DNA of 64,000 nucleotides, taken from assembly GCA_003024785.1 (NCBI GenBank), contig PUQB01000297.1, forward strand, positions 1 through 64,000. Reading direction: 5' to 3'. The notes beneath the pieces are model-generated. The model was given only the letters and a program-made list of their open reading frames with translations. It was not told where the DNA came from and made no database searches. Positions 11,055-23,529 of the stretch are shown here, one piece after another; position 1 is the first letter of the stretch, and every line of letters begins with the position of its first letter. The DNA is from Selaginella tamariscina (lineage: Eukaryota > Streptophyta > Lycopodiopsida > Selaginellales > Selaginellaceae). A program made the translations under genes and the position numbers.

Positions 11055-11409
11055 CCTTCAGGATAAGGGTCACCATTTTTAGCTCATGACTAGATTAGGC
11101 TCATGACCAGATTAGCTCTTGGAGTTGTGAGCATAAAAGCTCCGACCTAATTGTTGTACAATTAGTTACTATCAACACCAGTCATTCTACGATCATTCTT
11201 GTCTTGATTTTTGTCTTGCTTTTTGCCTTCTACTCTTGTCTTGTTCCTAGGTCCTATTATGCTCCAATTCTTGTCCTACTCCTGGTCCTGCTCCTTATTT
11301 GCTCATGAGTTCCTAATATTCCTGTCTTGCTCCTTGTCCTACTCCTGAGTTAAGCTTCCTTATTCTCAGAATCCTGCTTGCTTCCTTGTTCTTGGATCGT
11401 GGCTTGACA
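11055..11409 (+). repeat. LTR fragment (3' part), right of element 1
   Basis: Begins GGATAAGGGTCACC in U3, contains the conserved GAGCATAAAAGCTCCGACC block and the start-site sequence (with T for the first C), and ends GGCTTGACA. It is the complement of 4755-4937, giving one old LTR split by element 1. Confidence 0.8.
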
Positions 11410-12429
11410 TAAGTTATCTATAAAGTGGGATGTTGCTGACACCAATCACTACAACAACAAAATATAGAAAGGTTTAACACATGTGATCCATGTGGGTAAC
11501 TCTTGGGTGGCCACAAGGAGAGAACAAAGTGCAGAATACTGGGTAAGAAAAATTCTTGACGGAATTTATTCTGCCAGAATAATAATCTTCTAATTAATTC
11601 ATCTGCAGAGAGCCAAAGAAATTGCAGCAGTTGATTTTGCTTAGGTGGGCGGGAAAGAAACATCCTTCCTAATGATGCTGATTTCTTGCTCCAAGGATAA
11701 GATCTTCGTCAAATGGGTGGGATTATGGAATCTTTTGCGAAAAGAACACTGAAGAAGAAGCATACGTGTGAAGGGAGCCCTTAAAAAAGTCTTTAAAGAA
11801 ACTCAGTAAGACACCCAAAGCTAAGTTTGTTCAACCTACAAAGGATGTAGACAATGACTTCAAACTTACATGGTTGAGGCTCTGAACGAACAATAGTGAA
11901 GGAGATAATATGTTAGTTGATTTGGTGGTTGATGACAAACTACAAATTAACAACAACGCCACACCTCTCATTTTTATCTCAAGGCAATGGAGTTGAAGAC
12001 AATTAAATACTTCAAAGAGTGGTTGGGAATACACTACCATAAAATGGGTTGGACCTCGGTTCCAGCATATGAGGAGGTCAACAATATCTGTAGGTGATAT
12101 GTTTATCCAATAAGTAAATCAATTGGAAGATCTGGGCAGAATCTATTGCATGCCAACGCAAGAAAGAGAACATCGCGATGACGTCTTCTCTTATGGTAGT
12201 TCTTCAGCAGCAGAGAATCAAGTTGAACCTGATAAAGGAGGACAATACGTTATGACAAGCCTTATAGATGTTGTTGTCGGATTCGAAGACTTTATGGAAT
12301 AACATCACTGCCTGTAGGAAATCGTTTCAAATGTTCCTGACAGATCGGTGGGTATCAAAAAATTCTTCTTTAGATAGGGCGCTAAAGATTTGGTGGAAAA
12401 GCTTAGTCATGCAACATGTACAGAGAAGG
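11410..12429. other. No clear gene; possible decayed coding traces
   Basis: Mixed-composition sequence with only short broken ORFs. Nothing recognisable, though it leads into the coding remnant that follows. Confidence 0.35.
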
Positions 12430-13212
12430 TACTTATAATTTAGTTTTTGCACACTTACCTAATATATATGTCTTTAGGTATTTATTTCTTGATTTTTTGC
12501 TCATGTCACTGATAGTTTCGCTTTTGTCTTTGCCAAGAAGAACATACATCGTTGGACTGGATTTTACATGAACGATGCTGATCCCAAGTGTATTAATACG
12601 GTTGTTCACTTGATTGTCAAGAATGTGCAAAACAATTTCAAACTTCTATGCAACTAGCCAGGCACCTACTTTTGCTCCAATGAGCATGAACCTCCATCTG
12701 ATACACCATAGCCAAGAGGGACGTATTTGGCAATGTGCGTTATTCAAACATTACAAGTCAGGTTGCACACAACATTGTCAACTTAATCAGGGGTCATTAC
12801 ATTGATGCATGGGTTTTTGACTACTGCACTAAGGTTTCCATCTTAAAGGAGTGTTACCTTCAGGATACATGTGTGTTTGCCATTAAAAACGATAAGACTA
12901 TGGTCAAGGACTTGAACAAGTAGATAGAGAGGTTCTCAACTGACTACCCCAACAAACCCATACATGAGTATTTGAGAAAGTTCCCTCCCAAAAAATGCGA
13001 CAACTCTGAGGAGGAATTCAATTCAATGTCGAAGTCAAAGGACAATCATGAACTAAATATCACATCGGAAGTTATCTTAAAGAGTACAAAACATTCAATT
13101 ACTCCATTAACCATAGAAATATCAATTGAAGAAATGGAAGATGTTGAACGATTTCTCAAATGGTTAAAACCTTTTTCACTAGCTCAAAAGATAATAGCGA
13201 AAATGAATTGTT
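12430..13212 (+). pseudogene. Unrecognised decayed coding sequence
   Basis: Chained across frames, 12,530-13,212 reads as protein with few stops: IHRWTGFYMNDADPKCINTV, then RGTYLAM, RGHYIDAWVFDYCTKVSI and EEFNSMSKSKDNHEL. At least two frameshifts and two stops break it. I do not recognise the family. It lies just upstream of the FCP1-like pseudogene and could be an earlier part of the same duplicated locus or an unrelated gene or transposon relic. Confidence 0.3.
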
Positions 13213-13464
13213 AATGAATTATTAGAGTGACAGATAGTTGTAAATAAGTGTAACATAAGGCATTTTTGTATATTTCGTGTATATTTGTACAGAAAATAAA
13301 TTTTCAAGGACTAAAGAAGCTTTTAATTCAAACATGGGTCACACATTAATAAGCTAAATAATATACCTTAGTAATTATAAGGCTAATTAACAATCAGTTT
13401 ATAGATGTAATAAAACAGTCAAGAACAAGGATTTTTCAACAGTGGCATGGGGTAAAAGAGGAGT

Positions 13465-14690
13465 ATGACAAAAATTACTTTTGCCACATGTCAGAATGAC
13501 AGAGTTCATGCAGAAAATGTACAACAATGCAGCTCAAAACATTGTCACTATGGGGACCTTAGTAAGTTACAAAAGGAATTTATTGCTGAAGTTTTTGAAC
13601 CACCATCTTTAATTCCTTCTGTTTCTGCATCACCATTTTTATCGCCTTCAATTCCTAAATTACTTTCTCCAACACCTACAATATTTAAATCTTGTAAGGA
13701 TAATGTACAAGTAAATGATAAAGAAATCGACAATAATATAGCATCAAAAGAAAAATGTGAAAAGGACCATTCAAGTGAGTTGCAAATCATTTAAGAGGCA
13801 ATGTTGCCCCTTGTTACCCATGGCTATATTGTGTTGCTGGATGTCAATGGTGTTCTGTTTCATCGACAAAGGCCTAAAGACGAGAGAATAAATCAAACAG
13901 GGAATTTTCATTCGTTGTCATGGTAAATTTCAACATGATATCATTTTCTGTCCAAGGTTGGTCTGTCTCTTTCAAAAGCTCAAGGAGATGGATGCATTTG
14001 TGGAGATTTGGTCATGCATGCAGTTTTACAATCTGACACCATTGCTGAATTTCCTTAACAAGCATTATAATGTTGCAAAAGAGGTGATTTATAAAAATTA
14101 GATTTTGACCAACGAATGTGTTATGAACCTCTCGAATATTACAATGTAAGAAAGGAAAGCAAGCTATATTTCTTTAAGAATGAAAGAATAATTGGGCTTT
14201 ATTAGGAGATCAATCAGTTAAGAATAATGAAGAATGCACATATTTTAGTGGTAGATGACTTTCCTCAAAAGGCTATGCTCAACCAAAACATTGCTTGTAT
14301 TCATTCAATCACTTTCGACTCATATTTTAATATTAATACCATGGATGAGCTAGTGAAGTATTTAGACACATGCTTTAGAAAGAAGAATCTTAAAAACTTT
14401 TGCAAGCAATATCCACCATATAAGTATATCCTGATGCTTTTTTGTCGTGAATTTGAGTTTTATAAATTAAAGAAAAAACAATCAGGTGCTTTATAATATT
14501 ATTATTAAGTAACTTCATTTTTTAAATAAGTCTCTATGCACTCCTAGCCTTATAACAAGGATGACAACTCCTAACTGCATTCATGAAAGTGTTAGGTGTG
14601 ATAATAACATAAAAATATTAATCAGAATGATTTGATTAATTTAGAGGGTGATGACTTAAATAAAATGAGGGATTCCTTTATATGGTTAAA
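13465..14690 (+). pseudogene. FCP1/NIF-like HAD phosphatase remnant, copy B
   Basis: An open N-terminal part (13,465-13,794, low complexity, serine- and proline-rich) is followed by IVLLDVNGVLFHR (about 13,828-13,866). This is motif I of the plant NIF/FCP1-like HAD group, where DVNG or DLNG replaces DxDGT. IWSCMQFYNLTPLL-like residues follow near 14,010, and ILVVDDFPQKAMLNQ in the 14,227-14,496 ORF. Stops separate these pieces, so no full phosphatase is made. Copy A at 1-1127 aligns through this region and the flank to about 15,247. Active relatives dephosphorylate phosphoproteins such as the RNA polymerase II tail; activity here is unlikely. Confidence 0.6.
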
Positions 14691-15244
14691 GAGAAAGTAA
14701 TTACAAATAAATTGATAGATTGATAAAGAAATGATTTCATTTATAATTATGTTTGATTATGCTTGATAATATTTTAATTATTATAAAATATTTTTACACT
14801 TAAGAATAATATGAATATTCTAAGATATTTAGGAATATTCATCACTTTATGAATATCTTGCTAAAATATATTAATTGTTTTATTATATAAATATTCTCTC
14901 TATGTATTTCAGGTTGTAATGTTTAATAAGTGTATATTGACATAAAGATTATCTTTCTATTTATTTCTTTGTCTCATACTAATGTAAAAAGAATAAAGAT
15001 ATCTTTCCTAGTAATGATAAAATTGATTTTATTAAAACTAAGTAAGGTTAATTAAGGATTAATTTATTAATTAACACTGACAAACATGGGGCTGGTTGGA
15101 AAGACGAAATTAATTAATAATTAAGACTTAAATATATATTTATAAATAATTAATTAAATAATTAGAACTTAAGTATTAATTAGTAATTTATTTTATATTC
15201 TTATTTTCATGTATCATGCCCAATTTAGTTACAATGTGCATATA
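14691..15244. other. AT-rich flank of the duplicated FCP1-like locus
   Basis: Aligns with about 780-1127, but with an extra ~200 bp (about 14,840-15,045) and a ~35 bp insert near 15,078. No gene seen. Confidence 0.5.
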
Positions 15245-15430
15245 TGGATAAAGGAATAAGATATTGATATGGATATGGATAAGATTTGGCTCCCTTATTA
15301 TATATAAGGGTGGACATGATTAGGATTAAGTATTCCGGTTCAACGTCAATTTAAGAGTTAATCCTCTTGTCTTGCTTTAATCTCTATAATCCAGCTTGGT
15401 TCTTGTCTTCTTGGCTTGGTTTCTAATAGT
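15245..15430 (+). repeat. Short LTR of a second gypsy family (element D)
   Basis: Similarity to the duplicated locus stops at about 15,247, where a TG (15,245) starts new sequence; the LTR would end near CTAATA at 15,428. TATATAAGG is at 15,300-15,309, and AAGTATTCCGGTTCAA (15,328-15,343) follows at a transcript-start distance. The borders are inferred from the duplication breakpoint and the primer site; no second LTR is present to confirm them. Confidence 0.5.
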
Positions 15431-15446
15431 TTGAACCGGAATACTT
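15431..15446 (+). other. Self-priming primer binding site of element D
   Basis: TTGAACCGGAATACTT is the perfect 16-base reverse complement of 15,328-15,343. As in element 1 it is preceded by GT. The two families share no sequence at this site, so the arrangement, not the sequence, is conserved. Confidence 0.75.
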
Positions 15447-15483
15447 CTTCATTCATTTGTTCCGAGCTTTCAACTTTATTAAC

Positions 15484-16324
15484 ATGTCTTCTATTAATGC
15501 AGAACTCATGCAACAATTTCAGTAACTTCAGCTGAGAATCAACAGCTGCAAGAGGATCTATAGCAACAATCATCCTCATCAAGGGTTTCAAAACCAAAAG
15601 TTAGCCTACCAGCCAAGTTTGATGGTTCATGATCACAGTTTCAAAGTTTTATGAATCAAATTCAACTGGTCCTTCGCTTACACCCGCACCAGTACCCTAC
15701 GGCTACAACACAAGTGAGTCTTGTAGGCACACTCCTCACTAGTGCAACTTTGAAGTGGTTTGCACCTTTATTTGAGAATGACTCACCACTCTTTAAATCA
15801 TGGGATAAATTTTTTCAAGCATTTGAAGCTACCTTCAGTGATCTTGATCGTGAACGCACAACGATAACTAAGCTTTGACGACTACAACAAGGTTCTTGTG
15901 CAACATTCGAATATGCTTTGATTTTTTATTACTTTCATGTAACATCAATTGGGATAACACTGCCCTCCACCATCAATTCAGGAAAGGTCTTTATGAAGAT
16001 GTCAAGGATCTTCTACTCACTCTCAAGGACCTAGATTCTCTAGACAAAGCTATTGCTTAGTCAATTCATTGTGATAATTAACTTTTTGAGCAATGTTAAG
16101 AGAAACGTTCTCAATAAGTATTTTGTATTCTAACTCCAATAGTGGAAGAGCCATCGGCCACTCTATCTTCTGACATCGAATAGATGCAAGTGGATGTTCT
16201 TGACCACGAGGGCCATTGATACAAACCGAGCAACAATGATTCTTCAAGTAAACTGTGTTTATATTGTGGGAAGGATGGACACCGAATTGCTAAGTGCCAA
16301 AATCAACAATAAATTCAAGCTAAG
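15484..16324 (+). pseudogene. gag: gag remnant of element D, truncated by element 2
   Basis: Begins MSSINAELMQQFQ 38 bp after the primer site. A capsid-like core is at 15,640-15,878 (FMNQIQLVLRLHPHQY, TLKWFAPLFEND), similar in layout to element 1 gag. The zinc knuckle CLYCGKDGHRIAKC is at about 16,255-16,300. Stops and frameshifts break it. It ends abruptly at 16,324 against the 3' LTR of element 2, which reads the other way; no pol follows. Confidence 0.75.
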
Positions 16325-16852
16325 TGTCAGGCCACAATCCAGGAACCAAGAAGAGAGCAGGATTCTAAGAACAAGAAGGCTTGACTCAGGAGCAAGACAG
16401 AAAGCAAGACAGGAACTAGGAACTCAAAGAGCAAGACCAAGCGCAGGACAGGATCCAGGAGCAAGATATGAACATGATAGGATCCGGGAGCAAGACAGGA
16501 GAAGGACAGGATCCAGGAGCGAGACAAGGAAAGAACAAGAAGCAAGACAAGAACAAGACAAGACAAAATTGATCGTAGTAAGACTGGTATTGATAGTAAC
16601 TAATTGTATAACAATTAGGTCGGAGCTTTTATGCTCACAACTCCAAAGCTAATTTAGGCATGAGTGCTAAAAGTGCTTGCATGCATGCAGAGGCTAAGAT
16701 GAGTCCACATGTCCTTATCCTCTAGGCATATCCTGTAGGAATATCTTGCAACCATATCCTGTATTTGGAATCCATGTAGGAATATTCTATAGAAATATCC
16801 TGCAACCCGTATCTTGTATTTGGAATCCTGTATCCTATATCGGGTTATAACA
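16325..16852 (-). repeat. 3' LTR of element 2
   Basis: 528 bp; in element orientation it begins TGTTATAACCCG and ends GGCCTGACA. It keeps the TATA and start block (about 16,570-16,640) but has many changes, including extra sequence around 16,660-16,705 and a shorter 13-bp array. Confidence 0.85.
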
Positions 16853-16863
16853 GCACCTCCTCC

Positions 16864-19800
16864 CTAAGGACGAGTTCCACGAGTCTTAGGCCCTGGTTTA
16901 GTAGGATAATGCCGATGGAAGGTAGCAACTTTGGAAGAAGCATGAAGTAAGTTGGATGCAGGTTCCCAAGTGCGATCAATAGGCAAATAACCTTTCCAAT
17001 CCACCAAGTATTAGAGTTGGCAGCGATGAAGACGAGAATCAAGGATGGCTACAACTTCGTACTCAGGTTCATTGTCAATGACCACAGGAGGGGGAGGAGA
17101 AGAAACACAACCGGGAAGAGAAGAAGAATGATACGGCTCCAACAAGGAGGTGTGAAACATAGGATGAAGTTTCACCATAGATGGTAACTCAAGTCTGAAA
17201 GCTACAGGATTGACCTCCGCCACAATCCTGTAAGGGCCCAATTGTTGAAAATCCAACTTAAAAGAAGGCTTGTTGGTGCGAATATGTCAACAAGAAGCCA
17301 CACGAGATCACCAATCTTGTATGCAGGTGCCGACTAACGGTGAGCATCAGCATGATGCTTGTATCATTCCTATGCCTTCTGAAGATGAACTCGGAGATCA
17401 TCTGTACTTAACAAAGATGTTGGAGACGATCCTGTACTGCAGGAGCGGAAGAAGGAGAAGCGGGAGGAGCAAAGTCAAAACGTGGATGGTGGCCTGTAAG
17501 AGCAAAGAAAGGTGTCTGTCCTGTAGATGCGTGAACGGAGTTGTTGTAGGCAAACTCCGCCATTGGAAGAAGGTCCAGCTAGTTATCCTGCTTGTAACTG
17601 ATGAAGCAACGAAGATACTGTTCCAAGGTCTGAATTGTGCATTCGGACTGCCCATCAGTTTGCGGATGATATCCTGAAGAAAGATCCAGTTTAACCTGTA
17701 GACTCCGAAGAAGCTCTCGCCAAAACTTGGACATGAATTGTGGACCTCGATTGGAAATAATGCTCTCAGAAGACCATGATGTCGGAACACTTCACGGATC
17801 ACCAACTCAGCAGTTGTCTGACATGTAGCTGTCTTGTTTGCAGTGTAGGAAATGAGCCTGCTTGGTGAAACGGTCAACCACCACAAGAACTGCATTGAAT
17901 CCACGAGAAGGAGGAAGATTTGTGAGGAAATCCATAGAAATGGATCTCCAAGGAGCAGAAGGAACAGAAAGAGGACAAAGAAGACCAGAGGGTGCATGAT
18001 GAGGCATCTTCGACCTATTACAAGTGTCACAACTCCGTACAAACCTTTCCACAAAACCTCGCAACCCAGGCCACTAATAGTTGCAGTCACCAACTCCACT
18101 GTCTTGGCCACACCAAAATGTCCTGTAGCCGGGGTATCATGACAATCCTGTACCACACGAGTCCTGGAAATACCAACAGGAACGTACATGAGACCTTCCC
18201 GGTATAGGAGTCCATCCTGTATGGCGAACAACTTGTAGTCTGAACGGGAACTGGAGGAAGAGGAACTTGCAATGTCAGATGAATGTGTGAGAACACATTC
18301 TTTGCTAAGTCTTCTGTAGCCAACTGCGAACGGATGTCCTGTAGGAGTGTTAAATTTGCTGGAGCCTGATGAACATGTAGTGCCGCAAGCCGGAAACGAT
18401 TAAGACCCAACAACACTTGTCTTTAACAGTCATATGCAGGATCGCCCGGGATCAGTGCAAGGTAAGAGCGCCTAGACAATGCGTTAGCCTTGCCATTCCG
18501 AAAAATGGGCCTGTAACGATGATGAAATCAAAACGTGATAGAAACTCCTGTCGCCGACTGAGAACTCGAGTCGTTTGAAAATACTCCAGGTTTTGTGATC
18601 CGTAAGAACTTGTACAGGATGCGCAGCACCTTCCAGGAAATGCCGCCACTCCTCGAACGAATCCACAATGGCCTTGAGTTCCTTGTCATGAATCTCGTAA
18701 TTGATCTCGCCGAAAGGAACTTACGAGAGTGAAAAGCTACAGGATGAAGCAACTTGTCTTCTCCAACTTGTGATAGGACGGATCCTACTGCAAAATCCGA
18801 GGCATCTGCTTCAACGAAGAAGGACGAGAAGGGTCAGGATGTGCTAAAATCGGAGCTGTCGTGAAGGCGTCCTTGAGTGTTGTGAATGCATGTTCCGCCT
18901 TGTCGGACCAAGAGAAAACCCTGTGCGCTTGGTGAGTTCCGTGAGTGGAAGTACACGCTTGGAGAAGTCCTGTATGAACCGCCTGTAGAAGTTTGCAAAG
19001 CCAAGGAAACATTGTACATCTCGTACAGACTTGGGCCTCTCCCACTCCACGATGGTCTTCACCTTGTGCATGTCCATGGAAACGCCAGCAGGAGAGACGA
19101 TGTAGCCCAAGAACTCCACAGAATCCCTGTCGAAAAAACACTTCTCCAACTTCGTACAGGCCATGCTCGCGAAGCCGCTGTAGAACTAATCGTACATGCT
19201 TGTCATGTGCCGCCTGGTCCTTGGAGAAAATCAAAATTGTCGAGGTAGATCACCACAAACTGGTCCAAGAAGTCACGAAAGATGTCGTTCACCATGTGTT
19301 GGAACACGGCTGGGGCATTGGTAAGGCCGAAAGGCATCACCGTGTACTCGAAGTGTCCATACCTTGTAAAAGGCAGTCTTCCACTCATCGCCTAGACGAA
19401 TCCGTACAAGGTTGTAGGCCCCTCGTAAGTCGATCTTCGTGAACACCTTTGCTCCTCGCAGCCGATCGAGAAGTTCCGGATCAATGGCAACGGGTACCGA
19501 TTCCGAATGGTGACTTGATTCAAACCCCTGTAGTCCACAACCAAACGTAAACTCTCATCCTTTTCTTGACAAAGAAAATAGGTGCTCCTGTAGGGGACTT
19601 TGAGTGACGAATGAAGCCGGATGCCAAGTTGTCCTCGATGTACTGACGAAGAACCTTCAACTCTGTGGGTGACATGCATAAATCGGTCCAAATGGTGGAG
19701 TCTTTCCTTCTACAAGATCAATAGGACAGTTGTAGGACCTGTGAACAGGAAGAATTGCAGCCTTGTGCTTGTAAAAACGTCTTGAAAAGAGTGATACTTG

Positions 19801-22559
19801 GATGGTAGGGAAGAAGGAGGAGAAGGAGAAGAGCAAGAGAAGGAGATTGAAAAACAGGAGAGTCAGACACAGGAAAGATAGAAGAGGACGTAGGTGTCAT
19901 AGTTTTTACTATGACTCAACCCTTTACTTTGGACATTGACTATTGTTACCTACTGTACTATGTTGATAAGCCTAGGTGTAGAAGAAACAGGCCCGCTTAG
20001 TGCACTTGGATATCTAGTGATGGTCCGGCCGGGTGTCATTAGGTATTTGCAAGAAACTCTGAGCGAAGCTAGCACTTCCATTTAAAAAACTCTTACCTTG
20101 GTTTCCGTGTCCCGGTTGGGTTAATGGCTAGTTCTGGTGAGTTCGGCATGTTGGATATGCTTAGAAATACCCCTAGGTTTGACAGGTTAGGGTTTAGGGT
20201 CGATGGATAACTCACCAAGTATTTCTCTGGGAATGAGATTTCAGTGCTAGCCCACTTATGTAAACAGGAAAACAGGGGGGGGCTCTGTCACATAAATAAG
20301 GTAGTATATAGGAGAGGGTTCTTGGGTTCATGACTGAGCTCGTTACTCTTCTCCGGTGCAAGCTTAGCTTTGTCGTTAAGGCACAACCCTCTGTTGTGCC
20401 GCCCTAACTTCCAGATGCCAGGGGTACGCCACCTTCGGGGTAGCTTACCCTTAACGTTGGCGAATCCGTGCCTGAGGTCTTGTCGGAATGCACGTTCCAA
20501 GAGGAAGTTGAGGCTTGTCTCCAGCCTCCTCCTCCACGTCAAGCTAAGAGCAACACTCACAGCTAACTAGGGCACGTTCGTGTCTTTGTCCAACTGTGGT
20601 TGGGGTTCTTGATTGACAAGGGTTTCCTTATCGGGTCTTGAGGGATAATTGAGGGGTTCTAGAGTTGGCATTTAGGAGCCACGTTTTGGCACTTGGTGCA
20701 ACTTGAATCTAAGGGCTATGGCATGAACCCACATCGGGGAAGGCAGTGTCACATGGAGATGTGACACTGGGCTAAACGTCAGATGTGCACACCTGAGGCA
20801 TGCCCTTTGGGGTTATGTCATGGGCTTGTCGCCAAGGGGTTGGATACCTTAGCAAATGACATGCTTGTGCTTGCACTAGGGTGCTAAGCCTTGGGCATCC
20901 GCTCAAGGGAGGTTAGGTCTCATAACTAGGTGTGGCTTTGACACACTTGGCTAGGGGAGTGTTCTCCTTGGAATTCAAGGGTGAAACCTAAGGTGTTAGC
21001 AGAAGCGTGAGGCACTCGCAAGGTCATGTGCTTAAGGGTTATCCCAAACCTAGCCTTAGAGTTTTGCTTAGCAGAACACTCGTGTTCCGCCTACGGCGCA
21101 CACTCGTGTCCTCACTAAGTACTAGCCCTAGGTCTAGGTATAACTTGGCCACTCAACCTTAGGGGTTAGTCGTGGTTCAGGGTACCCCTTGTCCTAAAGG
21201 GGTTGTACTCCGGATGAGGGTGATTCCTCAAGGGGTAAGTGACGATGCCTTAGTTCTGTCCAGGGGTATGTGTGGAACACACGTCTCCTTGATGGGGTTA
21301 GGGCATGAGCTATCTAGGTCTAGGGCAAGACCCTAAGTCAACTAGGGTTATCCCTCAAGGGTTTTGGGGGTAGACACTCTAGGGAGGACTTAGCTAAACC
21401 CTAAGTCAACTAGGGTTATCCCTCCAGGGTTCTGGGGGCAGACATTCTAGGAGACTTAGGCTAAACCCTAAGTCTCCTGTCCACTTGGCATTAGAGTCTA
21501 ACCCTAGGGGTCGTTGGGGTTGTTCTGGGAAACTTAGCGTTGCTCACACAGGGTGATGACGCCAAATGGCCACCTGGCAGCCACGTGTTGGCCCTTTGGG
21601 TTAAAACTCTGACAGTAGAGTTACTTGAAAGGCAAAAAGGTGGAAAGGAGCAGGATCAGTGGCAAGTTCATGCATGGTAGTGGTAAGAACTCGGAGAGGA
21701 GAAGGAGGGAGCTGTGACTGAAAAAGAGGAAGGATCTTGGGGGGTGGAACAGAAAGCAGAGTAAAAAAAGAGGCAGGATTGGGAGAAACCTGATGTGGAT
21801 GTTGACGAGTGTACAGGATTGGAAGAATCCTGTACAGAAGTCCGTGGTTGCACAGGAGTGAGGAAGCCTGTGAGTGTGCTGACGAACCAACAGGAGGTGG
21901 ATCCTGTTGAGGAGGAACCTTCGACACTGATACAGGATTGGAAGAACCCTGTACAGGAATCCGCAAACTTACAGGAGTGGAGAGAGCCTGCGGATGTGCT
22001 GAGGAACTGACATGAGGTGAATCCTGTCGGAGGAGTCTTCAACACTGGTACAGGAACAGGCACGGTCAATCCTGTAGCTTGTACTGCCTCAGACACCAAG
22101 GATGTATCCTGCACGCAGGAAGGTACAGGATTGATCCTGGCTGCTGGAGAGGAAAACGTGAGCGTCCTAGACCTCCAGTCGATCTGCGGATTTGCAACAA
22201 CGAACCATGGCATGCCAAAAATGATGGGAGTCGACCGAGTCTTGATCAAGTTGAAGGAAATCGAACAGTTGAATGCGCCATGACTGCAAGAGAGAGGTGT
22301 GGTAGCGTGGGTAACTGCGCCAGAAGCAATCAAACGACCATCGGCCACCTCTACAGGAACTGCACGCTTCAACTTCACCACCGGAATGCCATGCTGAGCT
22401 GCAAAAGTGTCATCCATGAAACATGCATTTGCACCAGTGTCTAACAGGGCAAACTCCTTGAGCTCTCGTTATTGAGGCGAATGTGTACAGGAAACTTGAG
22501 TGATGGAATGGTATGAGCAGCACCAATGGAGCCTGCACCTACGTCCAACTTCGCGGCTC
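16864..22559 (-). pseudogene. pol: pol of element 2 (frameshifted, interrupted)
   Basis: Contains the same domains as element 1 pol, from protease (near 22,430) to the chromodomain (about 16,885-17,070). The RT active-site segment reads YLDN then shifts (about 19,235), because two bases are missing where element 1 encodes YLDD, so RT is dead. The 1.7 kb LTR at 19,895-21,614 also interrupts it. Many frame breaks are at different sites from those in element 1. Confidence 0.88.
19895..21614 (+). repeat. Long solo LTR (1.72 kb) nested in element 2
   Basis: Starts TGTCATAGTTTTTACTATGA and ends AAAACTCTGACA. It is flanked by GTAGG (19,890-19,894) and GTAGA (21,615-21,619), a near-perfect 5-bp target duplication at a site where element 1 is uninterrupted. 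GC content is higher than its surroundings and no ORF is credible. Related copies lie at 44,416-47,764, 45,588-47,237 and 48,002-50,112. It includes a near 2x direct repeat (about 21,336-21,480) and a perfect 11-bp hairpin at 20,744-20,769. Being one LTR with no internal region, it is a solo LTR of an unidentified element. Confidence 0.8.
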
Positions 22560-23529
22560 CTAGACGAAGTGGACATTGAAGTTTTCCGACTGAACTTCAG
22601 CTTCGGCTTCACGCGTCTTGAACTTTCTGGCTTTATTAGGACATTCCGCCACCTTGTGTCCTGCTCACCACAATACAAGCATAGGTTCTCACCCCGACGA
22701 CGTTGCTTCTCAGCAGTTGAAAGTGGGCCACGCTTGGATTTGTTAACCTCCATAGGAACTGCTCCAGAAGGTGTCGTAGGAACATGTGCTACGGCTACAG
22801 GATTGGCTGGCAGGAACTGCTGACGGAATTTTTCCTGACGGCGCTCGAACAAACGGTTGTCGCAGCGAACGGCCTGTTGCATGATCTCCGCTAACGTTTG
22901 AGCATCCGGTAAATGTAAGGAGAAGGTCCTTCATCATCCCTCAGCCCAAAACGGAAAGTGTTCGATCAATGCAGTCTCGTCCCATGGAATGTTCGTGCAC
23001 AATTGCTGAAATTCGGATGCATAAACGGAAGCTGGTCTGGATCCTTGTGTGAGCCTTCCGTAACTTGTGCATGCAGAACGGTACTTATCAGGATCTCCAA
23101 AACAGGCTTCAAAGGCAGCCACGAAACCTTCAAAGTCTTCCATCAATGGGTCGTCACGCTCCAGCAAGGGAGCAACCCAAGCCGTGGAGATCCACTTAGT
23201 AAGGATGCCAAAAGGCCAACCTTTTGTGCATCCGTCGAGTAGCGGCGTGGTTGCATGCGGATCAAGAGCCGGATCTGATTCAGGAAACCTTGGAAATCGT
23301 GCGATTGCCACTGAACTTTTCTGGCATGCTGATCTTCGGCTCCGAAGAAAAGTTCGATGAGAGGAAACCACCGATGCTTGAGAGAGAGCCTGCGCAGCAG
23401 CCTTGGAGGATGCATCAGCAGCTGCATGCCGCTTGGTGGAACCTTGCAGATCGTGACCACTTGGCGCAAAGTGGCCAGCTCGTGAAGCAACATTTGGTGC
23501 TCGCGTTGAAAGTGCTCAAAATCAGCCAT
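22560..23529 (-). pseudogene. gag: gag of element 2 (frameshifted)
   Basis: Starts at 23,529 with MADFEHFQREHQ. The capsid-like core is as in element 1. The zinc knuckle near 22,640-22,690 has lost part of its C-X2-C spacing (CLYCG then EQDT). The stop at 22,560-22,562 is at the same place as in element 1, with pol overlapping in the -1 frame. Confidence 0.85.
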
